A stretch of DNA of 64,000 bases from Microcella humidisoli (GTDB lineage: Bacteria > Actinomycetota > Actinomycetes > Actinomycetales > Microbacteriaceae), in contig NZ_CP101497.1 in NCBI RefSeq assembly GCF_024362325.1, forward strand, positions 1,240,001 to 1,304,000, read 5' to 3'. The translations under genes and the position numbers were made by a program. Below, one piece after another: positions 8,377 to 16,612 of the stretch; the stretch's first letter is position 1; each line of letters starts with the position of its first letter. The notes under the pieces were generated by a model. It worked only from the letters and a program-made list of their open reading frames with translations. It was not told where the DNA came from and made no database searches.

Positions 8377-9426
8377 ATGCATGGCGAATACAAGGTGCCC
8401 GGCGGCAAGCTCGTCGTCGTCGACCTCGAGGTGACCGAGGGGCGCATCAGCGCGTTCCGGCTCGCGGGCGACTTCTTCGTCGAGCCCGACGAGGTCGTGC
8501 CCGCCATCGAGGCCGCCGTGCTCGGCCTGCCCGCCGACACCGACGCCGCCGCCCTGACGACCGCGGTACGAGATGCCCTGCCCGACGGCGCCGTGCTGCT
8601 GGGCTTCAGCCCCGAGGCGGTCGCCACGACCGTGCGGCGCGCGCTCGCGAGCGCGACGGCTTTCGCCGACTACGACTGGCAGCTGCTGCGCGGCCCCGCG
8701 CTCGCGCCCTTGCAGCAGATGGCCATGGACCAGGTGCTCGCCGAAGAGGTCGGCGACGGCCGCCGCGGCCCCACCCTGCGCATCTGGGAGTGGACGACCC
8801 CTGCCGTCGTGATCGGCTCGTTCCAGAGCGTGCGCAACGAGGTCGACCTCGACAACGCCGAGCGCTACGGCTTCGAGATCGTGCGGCGCATCTCAGGCGG
8901 GGGCGCGATGTTCATCGAGCCCGCCTCGGCCATCACCTACTCGCTGTACGCGCCGGCCGCTCTCGTGCACGGCATGAGCTTCGCCGAGTCGTACGCCTTC
9001 CTCGACGAGTGGGTCATCACGGCGCTGCGCGGGCTCGGCATCGAGGCCAGCTACCAGCCCCTCAACGACATCGCCAGCCCGAGCGGCAAGATCGGCGGCG
9101 CCGCGCAGAAGCGGCTCGGCACGGGGGCCGTGCTGCACCACGTGACCATGGCCTACGACATGGATGGCGACCGCATGGTCGAAGTGCTGCGCATCGGCCG
9201 CGAGAAGCTCAGCGACAAGGGCATCAAGAGCGCCAACAAGCGCGTCGACCCGCTCAAATCGCAGACGGGGCTCTCGCGCGACGAGATCATCGACCGCCTC
9301 GTCGGCACCTTCCGGGCGCAGTACGGCCTCACCGAGGGCACCATCACCGCAGCCGAACTCGATCGTGCGAACGCGCTCGTGGCCGAGAAGTTCTCGACGC
9401 ACGACTGGCTGCACCGCGTTCCGTGA
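8377..9426 (+). CDS. lplA: Lipoate-protein ligase A family protein
   Basis: A 349-residue protein with a small N-terminal accessory domain (GEYKVPGGKLVVVDLEV, residues 1-95), followed by a BPL/LplA catalytic domain (from about residue 105: QMAMDQVLAEEV, then RISGGGAMF, SGKIGGAAQKR). The RRxSGGGA loop and the SGKIGG lysine bind lipoyl- or octanoyl-AMP. The accessory domain, C-terminal in E. coli LplA, is N-terminal here. It probably attaches lipoate to E2 and GcvH proteins; the window also encodes a lipoyl-domain E2 at 52 kb. The stop overlaps the GTG of the ABC permease gene. Confidence 0.88.
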   Translation: MHGEYKVPGGKLVVVDLEVTEGRISAFRLAGDFFVEPDEVVPAIEAAVLGLPADTDAAALTTAVRDALPDGAVLLGFSPEAVATTVRRALASATAFADYDWQLLRGPALAPLQQMAMDQVLAEEVGDGRRGPTLRIWEWTTPAVVIGSFQSVRNEVDLDNAERYGFEIVRRISGGGAMFIEPASAITYSLYAPAALVHGMSFAESYAFLDEWVITALRGLGIEASYQPLNDIASPSGKIGGAAQKRLGTGAVLHHVTMAYDMDGDRMVEVLRIGREKLSDKGIKSANKRVDPLKSQTGLSRDEIIDRLVGTFRAQYGLTEGTITAAELDRANALVAEKFSTHDWLHRVP

Positions 9427-10463
9427 GTCCGCGCATCCGGGCCCTCGCCCTCGTCCTGCTGCTCGCCGGCATCCTCGTCGGCGGCGTCGTGCTGTCGGCG
9501 GTCACGGGGCAGCTGCCGATCACGCCCACCGAGGTGGCGGGCTCGCTGCTGCGCGCGATCGGCATCGACACCGCCTGGGCGCCGACCGACCCCATCGTCG
9601 AGTCGACGCTGTGGGTCGTGCGGTTCCCGCGCATCCTCATGGGTCTCGCCGTCGGGGCTGCGCTCGCCGTCGCCGGCGCGGTCATGCAGGCCGTGTTCGG
9701 CAATCCGCTCGCCGAGCCGGGCGTTGTCGGCGTCTCGTCGGGCGCCGCCCTCGGCGCTGCGACCGCGATCACCATCGGCGCCTCGGTACTCGGCGGCCCG
9801 GGGGTGGCGCTCTTCGCGTTCGTCGGCGGGCTGCTCGCAACCCTGCTGGTCTACGCCGTCGCCCGCGCCGGCGGACGCACCGAGGTCGTCACCCTGCTGC
9901 TCACGGGCATCGCCGTCAACGCGATCGCACAAGCGGGCATCGCCTTCGTGCTCTTCGTCGCCGACACGGCGAGCCGCGAGCAGATCGTGTTCTGGCAGCT
10001 CGGTTCGCTCGGCGGCTCACGCTGGGATCAGGTGGCCCTCGTCGCCGTGGTCGCCGCCGTCGGCATCACCGTGGCGCTGCTGCTCGCCCGGCGCTACGAC
10101 CTGCTCGCGCTCGGCGAGCGCAGCGCTCGCCATCTCGGCGTCGATGTCGAGCGGCTGCGCATCGTCTCGATCGTGCTCGTCGCCCTGCTCACCGGCGCGG
10201 CCGTCGCCTTCACGGGCATCATCGCCTTCGTCGGACTCGTCGTGCCGCACCTCATCCGCATGATCATCGGCCCAGCCCACCGCGGGCTCATCCTCGCGAG
10301 CGCGGTGGGCGGTGGCGCTCTGCTCGTTGTGGCCGACCTGCTGACACGCACGCTCGTCGGCGGGGCCGAGCTGCCGATCGGCATGCTCACCTCGCTCGTC
10401 GGCGGACCCTTCTTCTTCTGGCTGCTCTACCGGCAGCGGCGGCGCAGTGGGGGGTGGGCATGA
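9423..10463 (+). CDS. FecCD-type ABC transporter permease (heme/siderophore)
   Basis: A 346-residue membrane protein of the BtuC/FecCD family: about 10 helices, RFPRILMGLAVGAALAVAGAVMQ, NPLAEPGVVGVSSGAALGA, and late FTGIIAFVGLVVPHLIRMIIG. These permeases import heme, ferric siderophores or cobalamin. GTG 9423 overlaps the lplA stop (GTGA) and its stop overlaps the ATPase ATG, so three genes are coupled. No substrate-binding lipoprotein gene is nearby. Heme (HmuU) is a reasonable guess from the ATPase, but the substrate is unproven. Confidence 0.87.
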   Translation: MSPRIRALALVLLLAGILVGGVVLSAVTGQLPITPTEVAGSLLRAIGIDTAWAPTDPIVESTLWVVRFPRILMGLAVGAALAVAGAVMQAVFGNPLAEPGVVGVSSGAALGAATAITIGASVLGGPGVALFAFVGGLLATLLVYAVARAGGRTEVVTLLLTGIAVNAIAQAGIAFVLFVADTASREQIVFWQLGSLGGSRWDQVALVAVVAAVGITVALLLARRYDLLALGERSARHLGVDVERLRIVSIVLVALLTGAAVAFTGIIAFVGLVVPHLIRMIIGPAHRGLILASAVGGGALLVVADLLTRTLVGGAELPIGMLTSLVGGPFFFWLLYRQRRRSGGWA

Positions 10464-11254
10464 CGTCGACCAGCGCGGCCGGAGCGGCCGTCATCACCGC
10501 GCGCGGCATCCACGTGCGCCGGGACGAGCGCGAGATCCTCAGCGCCATCGACCTCGAGGTGCGCGCCGGCGAGGTGCTCGCCCTCGTCGGACCCAACGGA
10601 GCCGGGAAGTCGACCCTGCTCTCGGTGCTCAGTGGCGACCTCCGGGCGAGCGAGGGCGCGGTCGAGCTGCTCGGCCGCGCAGTGGCGGCGTATCGCCCGC
10701 TCGAGCTCGCGCAGCGCCGGGCCGTGCTGTCGCAGGCCAACACCGTGAGCTTCCCGTTCCGCGTGCTCGAGATCGTGCAGATGGGCCGCAGCCCCTGGCT
10801 GCGCACGGCCGAGCTCGCCGACGACGAACGCGCCGTCAGCGAGGCGATCGAGGCCACCGATATCGGGCATCTGCTCGGCCGCCGGTTCACGAGCCTCAGC
10901 GGTGGCGAGCAGGCGCGCGTCTCGCTCGCGCGCGTGCTCGCGCAGTCGACGCCCATCGTCTTCCTCGACGAGCCGACCGCGGCCCTCGATCTGCGGCACC
11001 AGGAGGAGGTCATGCGCCTCGCCCGTGCGCTCGCCGCCGCCGACCGCGCCGTCGTCGTGGTCGTGCACGACCTCTCGCTCGCCGGCGCCTACGCCGACCG
11101 CATCGCGCTGCTCGACCACGGTCGTCTCGACGCGGTCGGCACGCCCGCCGAAGTCATGACGGCCGACCGGGTCGGGCGGGTCTACGGGCTCGACGTGCAG
11201 ATCCACCGGCTGGGAGCATCCGACCGCCCGATCGTGCTGCCGCTGCGCGACTGA
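10460..11254 (+). CDS. Heme/siderophore ABC transporter ATP-binding protein (HmuV-like)
   Basis: A 264-residue ABC ATPase: Walker A GPNGAGKST, Q-loop in LSQANTVSFPF, signature LSGGEQARV, Walker B IVFLDEPTAALD and H-loop VVHDLSLA. The LSQANTVSFPFRVLEIVQMGR region is typical of HmuV heme importers. It is paired with the preceding FecCD permease through an ATGA overlap. The cognate binding protein must be encoded elsewhere. Confidence 0.88.
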   Translation: MTSTSAAGAAVITARGIHVRRDEREILSAIDLEVRAGEVLALVGPNGAGKSTLLSVLSGDLRASEGAVELLGRAVAAYRPLELAQRRAVLSQANTVSFPFRVLEIVQMGRSPWLRTAELADDERAVSEAIEATDIGHLLGRRFTSLSGGEQARVSLARVLAQSTPIVFLDEPTAALDLRHQEEVMRLARALAAADRAVVVVVHDLSLAGAYADRIALLDHGRLDAVGTPAEVMTADRVGRVYGLDVQIHRLGASDRPIVLPLRD

Positions 11255-11276
11255 GGATTGCTCCGAATCAGCGGGA

Positions 11277-11282
11277 TAGACT
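11277..11282 (+). promoter_or_regulatory. Leaderless -10 element for small membrane protein
   Basis: TAGACT ends 6 nt before ATG 11289, with no Shine-Dalgarno sequence. Confidence 0.45.
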
Positions 11283-11288
11283 GACCGC

Positions 11289-11588
11289 ATGGAGTGGTGG
11301 GGGTGGCTGCTGATCGCGGCGGGGGCGGTGGCGCTCGGCGCGATCGCGCAGCGGGCCGGGTGGATCGACCTGAGCGGCGGCGGGCGCCGCGGCGGCTCGG
11401 GCGGCGGGCTCGTCGGCATCGGCGACGAGGTCTTCAACCCGACGCGCCACGAAGCCTCGATCGAGCTCGACCGGCAGACGACGCTGCCCGCGCCCGCGCC
11501 CATCCCCGGCGATGGCGACCTCGGCGTCATCCAGGTCGACGGCGATCCGGATGCTGGCGACGGCTATCGGGGCGTCATCCGCCTGTAG
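11289..11588 (+). CDS. Small single-pass membrane protein, unknown function
   Basis: A 99-residue protein with one N-terminal hydrophobic segment (residues 3-22, WWGWLLIAAGAVALGAI), then a Gly/Arg-rich linker and an acidic soluble tail (VIQVDGDPDAGDG). It resembles short conserved actinobacterial proteins of unknown role. It has its own leaderless promoter, so it is not simply the end of the transporter operon. It is convergent with the acetyltransferase gene, 3 nt apart. Confidence 0.65.
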   Translation: MEWWGWLLIAAGAVALGAIAQRAGWIDLSGGGRRGGSGGGLVGIGDEVFNPTRHEASIELDRQTTLPAPAPIPGDGDLGVIQVDGDPDAGDGYRGVIRL

Positions 11589-11591
11589 CGC

Positions 11592-11876
11592 TCAGCGCGT
11601 CGTGAGGTCGGCGTACTCGGGGTGCCGGCGCATCCACATGACGACGAAGCCGCACACGGGCTGCACGCGGTCGGTCGTCGATTGCCTCAGGTCGTCGAGG
11701 ATCGCGCGCACGACCTCGCCGCCGACGCCCTTGTTGCGCATGACCGGCGGCACCTCGGCGTGCAGCAGCCGCACGGTCGTTCCGACGCGGTCGTAGACGA
11801 TCCAGCCCTGCAGCTCGTCGCCCTCGTAGGCGGCGTAGCGCTCGGCATCGGGCTCGTGGTGCACGGTGAGAGACAT
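11592..11876 (-). CDS. Small GNAT N-acetyltransferase (YjdJ-like)
   Basis: A 94-residue minimal GNAT protein. It shows a YEGDELQGWIVYD beta-hairpin, HAEVPPVMRNKGVGGEVV (acetyl-CoA pyrophosphate loop, an R-N-K-G-V-G version of the usual motif) and CGFVVMWMRRHPEY. Such short members of COG2388 are often named N-acetyltransferase domain proteins and have no assigned substrate. ATG 11876 is preferred over GTG 11885 because a TAGGGT -10 sits 7 nt before the ATG and would overlap the GTG. Confidence 0.8.
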   Translation of the reverse strand: MSLTVHHEPDAERYAAYEGDELQGWIVYDRVGTTVRLLHAEVPPVMRNKGVGGEVVRAILDDLRQSTTDRVQPVCGFVVMWMRRHPEYADLTTR

Positions 11877-11883
11877 GGTCGGC

Positions 11884-11889
11884 ACCCTA
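11884..11889 (-). promoter_or_regulatory. Leaderless -10 element for GNAT gene
   Basis: TAGGGT on the minus strand ends 7 nt before ATG 11876 and decides the start choice for that gene. Confidence 0.4.
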
Positions 11890-12132
11890 CTCGGGTCGCT
11901 TCTGCTCCCACCGGGGCTGCTCCTCGGGGGGCGGTGTTGGGCCGGGTGACGGCTGACTGCCGGACAGCAGCTTCCAGATGGCGACGCCCGCGCCCACCCA
12001 GATGGCGAGGTCGTCGACGAGGCCGAGGGGGCCCGTCAGCAGCTCGGGGATGATGTCGATCGGGGAGGCGCCGTAGGCGAGCGCGCCGAGCGCGACGAGC
12101 ACGGCGGAGAAGATGGCGCGGCCTCGGGTCAT
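11887..12132 (-). CDS. YkvA/DUF1232 family membrane protein
   Basis: An 81-residue protein with the DUF1232 signature: YGASPIDIIPELLTGPLGLVDDLAIW between two hydrophobic stretches (residues 8-22 and 38-55). It has a proline-rich charged C-terminus (PSPGPTPPPEEQPRWEQKRPE). It is probably a small inner-membrane protein; the family has no firm function. A TACCGT element 6 nt before the ATG suggests a leaderless message. Confidence 0.8.
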   Translation of the reverse strand: MTRGRAIFSAVLVALGALAYGASPIDIIPELLTGPLGLVDDLAIWVGAGVAIWKLLSGSQPSPGPTPPPEEQPRWEQKRPE

Positions 12133-12138
12133 GGCACC

Positions 12139-12144
12139 ACGGTA
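12139..12144 (-). promoter_or_regulatory. Leaderless -10 element for DUF1232 gene
   Basis: TACCGT on the minus strand ends 6 nt before ATG 12132. Confidence 0.4.
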
Positions 12145-12182
12145 TCGCGCGCGGTGTCGCGGCGTCGCTGCGTCTCGGCGGC

Positions 12183-13208
12183 TCAGGCGCTCGCGCGCAC
12201 GACGACCTCGGTCGGCATGAGGTGCTGGCGGGCGGTCGGCACGCCCTCGAGCAGGTCGAGCAGCACGCGCGCCATGCGCTCACCCTGCTCGATGGAGGGT
12301 TGCCGCACAGTCGTGAGCGGAATCTCGCTCGCGAGCGCCGCGGGCGAGTCGTCGAAGCCCATGACCGCGATCTGCTCGGGCACGGCGATGCCGCGCTCGC
12401 GCAGCACCGTGATGACGCCCATCGCCATGAGGTCGCTCGCGACGAAGATCGCGTCGAGGTCGGGGTGGGCATCGAGCAGCTCGCGCGCAGCCCGCACCCC
12501 GCCGGCGAGGGTGAAGTCACCGCGGGCGATCGCGTCGGTCGCGAGCCCCGCATCCGTCATCGCCGTCTGCCAGCCGGCCAGCCGGTCGATGCCGGCGGGC
12601 ATGTCGTCGGGGCCGGCGACCGTGCCGATGCGGCGGCGGCCCCGGGCGATGAGGTAGCGCGTGCCGTCGGCGGCCGCCTCGGGGTTGTCGACGTCGACGA
12701 AGTAGGTCGCTGTGGTCTCGCGGTCGAGCGGCCGACCGCCGAAGACGACGGGGATGCTCGAGCCGAGCTCGGCCAGCACGTGGTCATCGGAGTGGTGCGA
12801 GACGACGAGGGCGCCGTCGACGTTGCCCCCGAGCAGGTAGGCGATGGTCTTGTCGAACGCACCCGTCGTGCTCGCGAGGTGCAGGTTGAGCACGTAGCCC
12901 GTGTCGTCGAGCACGTTCGAGATGCCCTTGACGATGGCCGCGAAGTAGGGGTCGCCGAAGAAGCGGGTGGTGTCTTCGGGAATCACGAGGGCGATCGCCA
13001 TCGACCGGCGGTTGGCGAGCGACCGCGCCGCCCGGTTCGGGGTGTAGCGCAGCTCGGCGATCGCAGCGGTCACGGCGGCGATCGTGTCGTCGCTCACGCG
13101 CGGCGAGCCGTTGACGACGCGCGAGACCGTGGCGCGTGAGACGCCCGCGCGCTCGGCCACCATCTCGAGCGTGGGGGCGACGCGCGTGCTGCCACCCTCC
13201 GCTGTCAT
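12183..13208 (-). CDS. LacI family regulator of the beta-glucoside operon
   Basis: A 341-residue LacI/GalR regulator. The N-terminal HTH and hinge (TLEMVAERAGVSRATVSRVVNG, residues about 13-60, ending RSLANRRS) precede a periplasmic-binding-protein-like sugar domain (IALVIPEDT, FVASDLMAMGVI, VMGFDDSPAALASEIPLTTVRQP). It lies last in the ABC-permease-GH1 gene order, 9 bp after the GH1 stop, but also has its own TAGGAT element. It most likely binds the two TGAGAGCGCTCTCA palindromes ahead of the operon and is released by cellobiose or a related glucoside, by analogy with CebR/BglR. Confidence 0.88.
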   Translation of the reverse strand: MTAEGGSTRVAPTLEMVAERAGVSRATVSRVVNGSPRVSDDTIAAVTAAIAELRYTPNRAARSLANRRSMAIALVIPEDTTRFFGDPYFAAIVKGISNVLDDTGYVLNLHLASTTGAFDKTIAYLLGGNVDGALVVSHHSDDHVLAELGSSIPVVFGGRPLDRETTATYFVDVDNPEAAADGTRYLIARGRRRIGTVAGPDDMPAGIDRLAGWQTAMTDAGLATDAIARGDFTLAGGVRAARELLDAHPDLDAIFVASDLMAMGVITVLRERGIAVPEQIAVMGFDDSPAALASEIPLTTVRQPSIEQGERMARVLLDLLEGVPTARQHLMPTEVVVRASA

Positions 13209-13214
13209 GGGTGA

Positions 13215-13220
13215 ATCCTA
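13215..13220 (-). promoter_or_regulatory. Leaderless -10 element for lacI-type gene, overlapping GH1 stop
   Basis: TAGGAT on the minus strand begins with the TAG stop of the GH1 gene and ends 6 nt before ATG 13208. It allows the repressor to be made independently of the operon. Confidence 0.45.
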
Positions 13221-14675
13221 GTCAGCGGTGGGCGGCACGCTACGCGCGGCGATCGCCGCCTGGTAGAGCCGACCGCTCGCCTTCACGGTGCGCACCTGAG
13301 TCTCGTAGTCGACCCGCACGAGCCCGAAGCGCTTGTCGTAGCCCCAGGCCCACTCGAAGTTGTCCATGAGCGACCAGTAGAAGTAGCCCTTGACGTTCAC
13401 GCCCTGCTCGATCGCGTCGAGGATGGCGTCGAGGTGCAGGCGCAGGAACTCGGCGCGCTCGACATCGTCGACCGAGCCGTCGGGGCCGACCTCGTCGGTG
13501 TAGGCCGCACCGTTCTCGGTGACGTAGAGGGTGACGCCCGCGGGTCGCGCGTACTCCTCGTCGATGCGCACGAGCAGTCGCGTGAGGCCCTCGGGCTGCA
13601 CCTCCCACTCCATGGCCGTGACGGGCAGGCCGCGCGGGTGGGTGAAGATGCCCTCGCCGGCGGGGAAGGGCGACAGCTTGACGCGTTCGGAGGGCGCGGC
13701 GCTCGAGAGCGGCGCCTCGGCGGGCGGGCGGGCGCTCACCGCATCACCGTGGTAGTAGTTGATGCCCAGCGCGTCGATGGGGGTCGCGATCGTCGCGAGG
13801 TCGCCATCGAGCACGGGAAGGTGGAGCCCGCGCGCGTCCAGGTCGGCGAGCAGGTCGGCGGGGTAGGCGCCGCGGAAGATCGGGTCGAGGAAGAGGCGGT
13901 TGTGCTGCGCGTCGATGCGCCGCGCGGCGTCGACATCGTCCGCATCCTGCGGGTCGACGGGGTCGGCCACGGTCATGTTGAGCGTGATGCCGAGGCTCAG
14001 CGCGGGGTCGAGCGCGCGCAGCCGTTGCGTGGCGAGGCCGTGCCCGAGCAGCAGGTGGTGGGCGGCGTCGAGCGACGCTTGCGGGTTCTGGATGCCCGGC
14101 GCGTGCTCTCCGCTGAGATAGCCGAGGAACGCCGAGCACCAGGGCTCGTTGAGCGAGGTCCAGTTGGTGACGCGGTCGCCCAGTACGGCGTGCACGTCGG
14201 CCGCGTAGTCGGCGAAGCGCAGGGCGGTGTCGCGCGCGGGCCAGCCGCCCGCATCCTGCAGCGCTTGCGGCAGGTCCCAGTGGTAGAGCGTCAGCCACGG
14301 GGTGATGCCCGCGTCGAGCAGGTCGTCGACGAGGCGGCTGTAGAAGTCGAGGCCCGTGGCGTTCGCCGTGCGGCCGTCGGGCTGCACGCGCGCCCACGAC
14401 GTGCTGAAGCGGTAGACCTGCACGCCGAGCTCGCGCATGAGCGCGACGTCGTCGCGGTAGCGGTCGTAGTGCTCGCACGCGCGCTCGCCGCTGTCGCCGC
14501 CGACGACGGCGCCGGGGATGCGGCAGAACGCGTCCCAGATCGAGTCAGCCCGGCCATCGCGGTGGGTCGCGCCCTCGATCTGGTAGGCGGCGGTGGCGAC
14601 ACCGAGGCGGAAGTCGGCCGGAATCGGGCGCGGCGAAGCGTGCGTCGATGCCGACGCGGTGGTGTGGGTGGTCAT
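13218..14675 (-). CDS. GH1 beta-glucosidase
   Basis: A 485-residue glycoside hydrolase family 1 enzyme. The acid/base glutamate is in NWTSLNEPWCSAF and the nucleophile in TLYVTENGAAY; the conserved substrate residues QIEGAT and GYFYWSLMDNFEWAWGY are present. There is no signal peptide, so it acts on imported disaccharides in the cytoplasm. The start overlaps the stop of the upstream permease gene (ATGA). With the ABC importer and LacI regulator it forms a beta-glucoside (cellobiose-like) uptake and hydrolysis operon. Confidence 0.93.
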   Translation of the reverse strand: MTTHTTASASTHASPRPIPADFRLGVATAAYQIEGATHRDGRADSIWDAFCRIPGAVVGGDSGERACEHYDRYRDDVALMRELGVQVYRFSTSWARVQPDGRTANATGLDFYSRLVDDLLDAGITPWLTLYHWDLPQALQDAGGWPARDTALRFADYAADVHAVLGDRVTNWTSLNEPWCSAFLGYLSGEHAPGIQNPQASLDAAHHLLLGHGLATQRLRALDPALSLGITLNMTVADPVDPQDADDVDAARRIDAQHNRLFLDPIFRGAYPADLLADLDARGLHLPVLDGDLATIATPIDALGINYYHGDAVSARPPAEAPLSSAAPSERVKLSPFPAGEGIFTHPRGLPVTAMEWEVQPEGLTRLLVRIDEEYARPAGVTLYVTENGAAYTDEVGPDGSVDDVERAEFLRLHLDAILDAIEQGVNVKGYFYWSLMDNFEWAWGYDKRFGLVRVDYETQVRTVKASGRLYQAAIAARSVPPTAD

Positions 14676-15553
14676 CCCTTAATGGCTCCCTGCATGATGC
14701 CGCTCACGAGGTGACGGCCGGCGACGACGAACAAGATCAACAGTGGGATCGTGCTCAGGATAACTCCGGCCATGACCACCGAGTAGTCGACGAAGTAGTT
14801 GCTCTGCAGCAGCGAGAGCGCCACGGGCAGGGTCGGGTTCTGCCGGTCGAGCACGATGAAGGGCCAGAAGAAGTTGGTCCACGTCGCGATGAAGATGAAG
14901 AGCGCAAGCATCGCCGCGGCAGGACGCGCGGCGGGCAGGGCCACCGACCAGAAGGTGCGGATCATGCTCGCCCCGTCGACCCGCGCGGCCTCGATGAGCT
15001 CGTAGGGCAGCGCTTGCGCGAGGTACTGCGTCATCCAGAACACTCCGAACGCGCTCACGACCGCGGGCAGGATGACCGCCCACAGCGTGCCGGCGAGCTG
15101 CAGCTGGCTCATCGCGATGAAGAGGGGCACGACGCCGAGCTGGGTCGGCACGGCCATCGTGGCGATGACGAACACGAGCAGGCCGTTGCGGCCGCGGAAC
15201 CGCAGCTTGGCGAAGGCGAAGCCCGCGAGCGTCGAGAACAGCACGACGGATGCGGAGACCACGGTCGAGACGATGATCGAGTTGCCGATCGCGCGCCAGA
15301 AGTTGACGCTGTCGGCCTCGAGCACGGCGGCCGCGTTGGTGAGGAAGTTGCCGCCCGGCCACCAGACGATGTCTTGCTGGTTGATGGTGGAGGCGTCGCC
15401 CGAGCCGATGAGGAACGACCAGTAGATGGGGAACATCGAGCCGAGCATGACGGCCGTGAGGAAGCCGTAGGCCTTCCAGCCGGGCCGCTGGCCGTTCTCG
15501 AGGCCGCGGCGACGCGGGGTGCGGCGTCGCTCGAGCAGTCCGGTGCCGGTCAT
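14672..15553 (-). CDS. Sugar ABC transporter permease (MalG type)
   Basis: A 293-residue, six-helix permease with the EAA loop YELIEAARVDGASMIRTFWSVALP, diagnostic of CUT1 MalG-type subunits, and the family C-terminus VSGIMQGAIKG. The start overlaps the stop of the MalF-type gene (ATGA) and the stop overlaps the GH1 start. No ATPase is encoded here, as expected for actinobacterial CUT1 systems that share an MsiK-type ATPase. Confidence 0.92.
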   Translation of the reverse strand: MTGTGLLERRRTPRRRGLENGQRPGWKAYGFLTAVMLGSMFPIYWSFLIGSGDASTINQQDIVWWPGGNFLTNAAAVLEADSVNFWRAIGNSIIVSTVVSASVVLFSTLAGFAFAKLRFRGRNGLLVFVIATMAVPTQLGVVPLFIAMSQLQLAGTLWAVILPAVVSAFGVFWMTQYLAQALPYELIEAARVDGASMIRTFWSVALPAARPAAAMLALFIFIATWTNFFWPFIVLDRQNPTLPVALSLLQSNYFVDYSVVMAGVILSTIPLLILFVVAGRHLVSGIMQGAIKG

Positions 15554-16515
15554 GATGCCTTCGCAATCGAACGGGTGATGGCCACGTTGAGCAGCCCCAC
15601 GATGACGATGATGAGGAAGAGCAGCCACGCGACCGCGGCAGCGCGACCGAAGTTCAGCTGCCCCCAGCCGAGGTTGTAGAGGTAGATCGTGATGGTCATC
15701 CACTGGCTGCTCGCGCCGCCCTGGCCGACCGAGTCGTACAGGCGCGGCTCGTCGAAGATCTGCAGGCCGCCGATCGTCGAGGTGACGATGACGAAGATGA
15801 GGGTCGGGCGCAGCTGGGGGATCGTGATGGAGAAGAACTGCCGCACGATGCCCGCGCCGTCGATCATCGCGGCCTCGTAGTAGTCGCGCGGGATCGCCTG
15901 CATGGCCGCGAGCAGGATGAGCGCGGTGTAGCCCGTCCAGCGGAAGTTGACCATGGTCGCGATGGCGATGTGGCTCGGCAGCACGTCGGAGTGCCACCCG
16001 ATCGGGTCGATGCCGAGGTCGCCCAGCAGGTTGTTGATGAGGCCGTACTGGTCGCCGAACATGTTGCTGAAGATGAGGGTGACGGCGACGGGGGCCACCA
16101 CGTAGGGCAGCAGCACGCCCATGCGCCAGAAGGTCTTGGCCCGCAGGTTGCGGTCGAGCACCGCGGCAATGAGCAGCGCGAAGGCGATCTGCGGCACGGC
16201 CGAGATGAGGAAGATCGAGAAGGTGTTGCGCAGCGCGATCCAGAAGGGCGGCTGCGAGAGCACGAAGGCGAAGTTGTCGAAGCCGACGAAGTCGCCCTGG
16301 CCCCCGATGAGGTTCCACTCGTGCACCGACACCCAGGCCGTGTAGACGAGCGGGAAGAGGCCGGTGATCGCGAAGAGGATGAAGAAGGGCGAGATGTACA
16401 GGTAGGGCGAGATCTTGACGTCCCACCGCGAGAGCGTCTGCGAGAAGGCGATGCGGCGCACCGAGCGCTGCTTCTTCTGGATGGGGGCGGAGAGCCCGGT
16501 AGCGGTGGTCAGCAT
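15550..16515 (-). CDS. Sugar ABC transporter permease (MalF type)
   Basis: A 321-residue membrane protein with PYLYISPFFILFAITGLFPLVYTAW at its first helix and the EAA loop PRDYYEAAMIDGAGIVRQFFSITIPQ. ATG 16515 is preferred over an upstream in-frame start at 16545 because AGGAG lies 8 nt before it. It forms the membrane pore with the MalG-type partner. A 16-bp perfect hairpin separates it from the binding-protein gene upstream, so permease expression is probably lower than that of the binding protein. Confidence 0.92.
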   Translation of the reverse strand: MLTTATGLSAPIQKKQRSVRRIAFSQTLSRWDVKISPYLYISPFFILFAITGLFPLVYTAWVSVHEWNLIGGQGDFVGFDNFAFVLSQPPFWIALRNTFSIFLISAVPQIAFALLIAAVLDRNLRAKTFWRMGVLLPYVVAPVAVTLIFSNMFGDQYGLINNLLGDLGIDPIGWHSDVLPSHIAIATMVNFRWTGYTALILLAAMQAIPRDYYEAAMIDGAGIVRQFFSITIPQLRPTLIFVIVTSTIGGLQIFDEPRLYDSVGQGGASSQWMTITIYLYNLGWGQLNFGRAAAVAWLLFLIIVIVGLLNVAITRSIAKAS

Positions 16516-16556
16516 GGCTGTTCTCCTGTGAGCGCCGTCGGTCATCGAGGGGTGTG

Positions 16557-16596
16557 CCCGGGGCCGCTCGCCTTGGAGGAGGCGAGCGGCCCCGGG
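16557..16596 (-). terminator. Strong intercistronic stem-loop after the binding-protein gene
   Basis: CCCGGGGCCGCTCGCC (16557-16572) pairs perfectly with 16581-16596 around an 8-nt loop, giving a 16-bp GC-rich stem. No U-run follows on the minus strand, so it is more likely an mRNA-stabilising or partial termination element than a full terminator. Confidence 0.75.
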
Positions 16597-16612
16597 GTGG
16601 TTCTTCTGGCGG

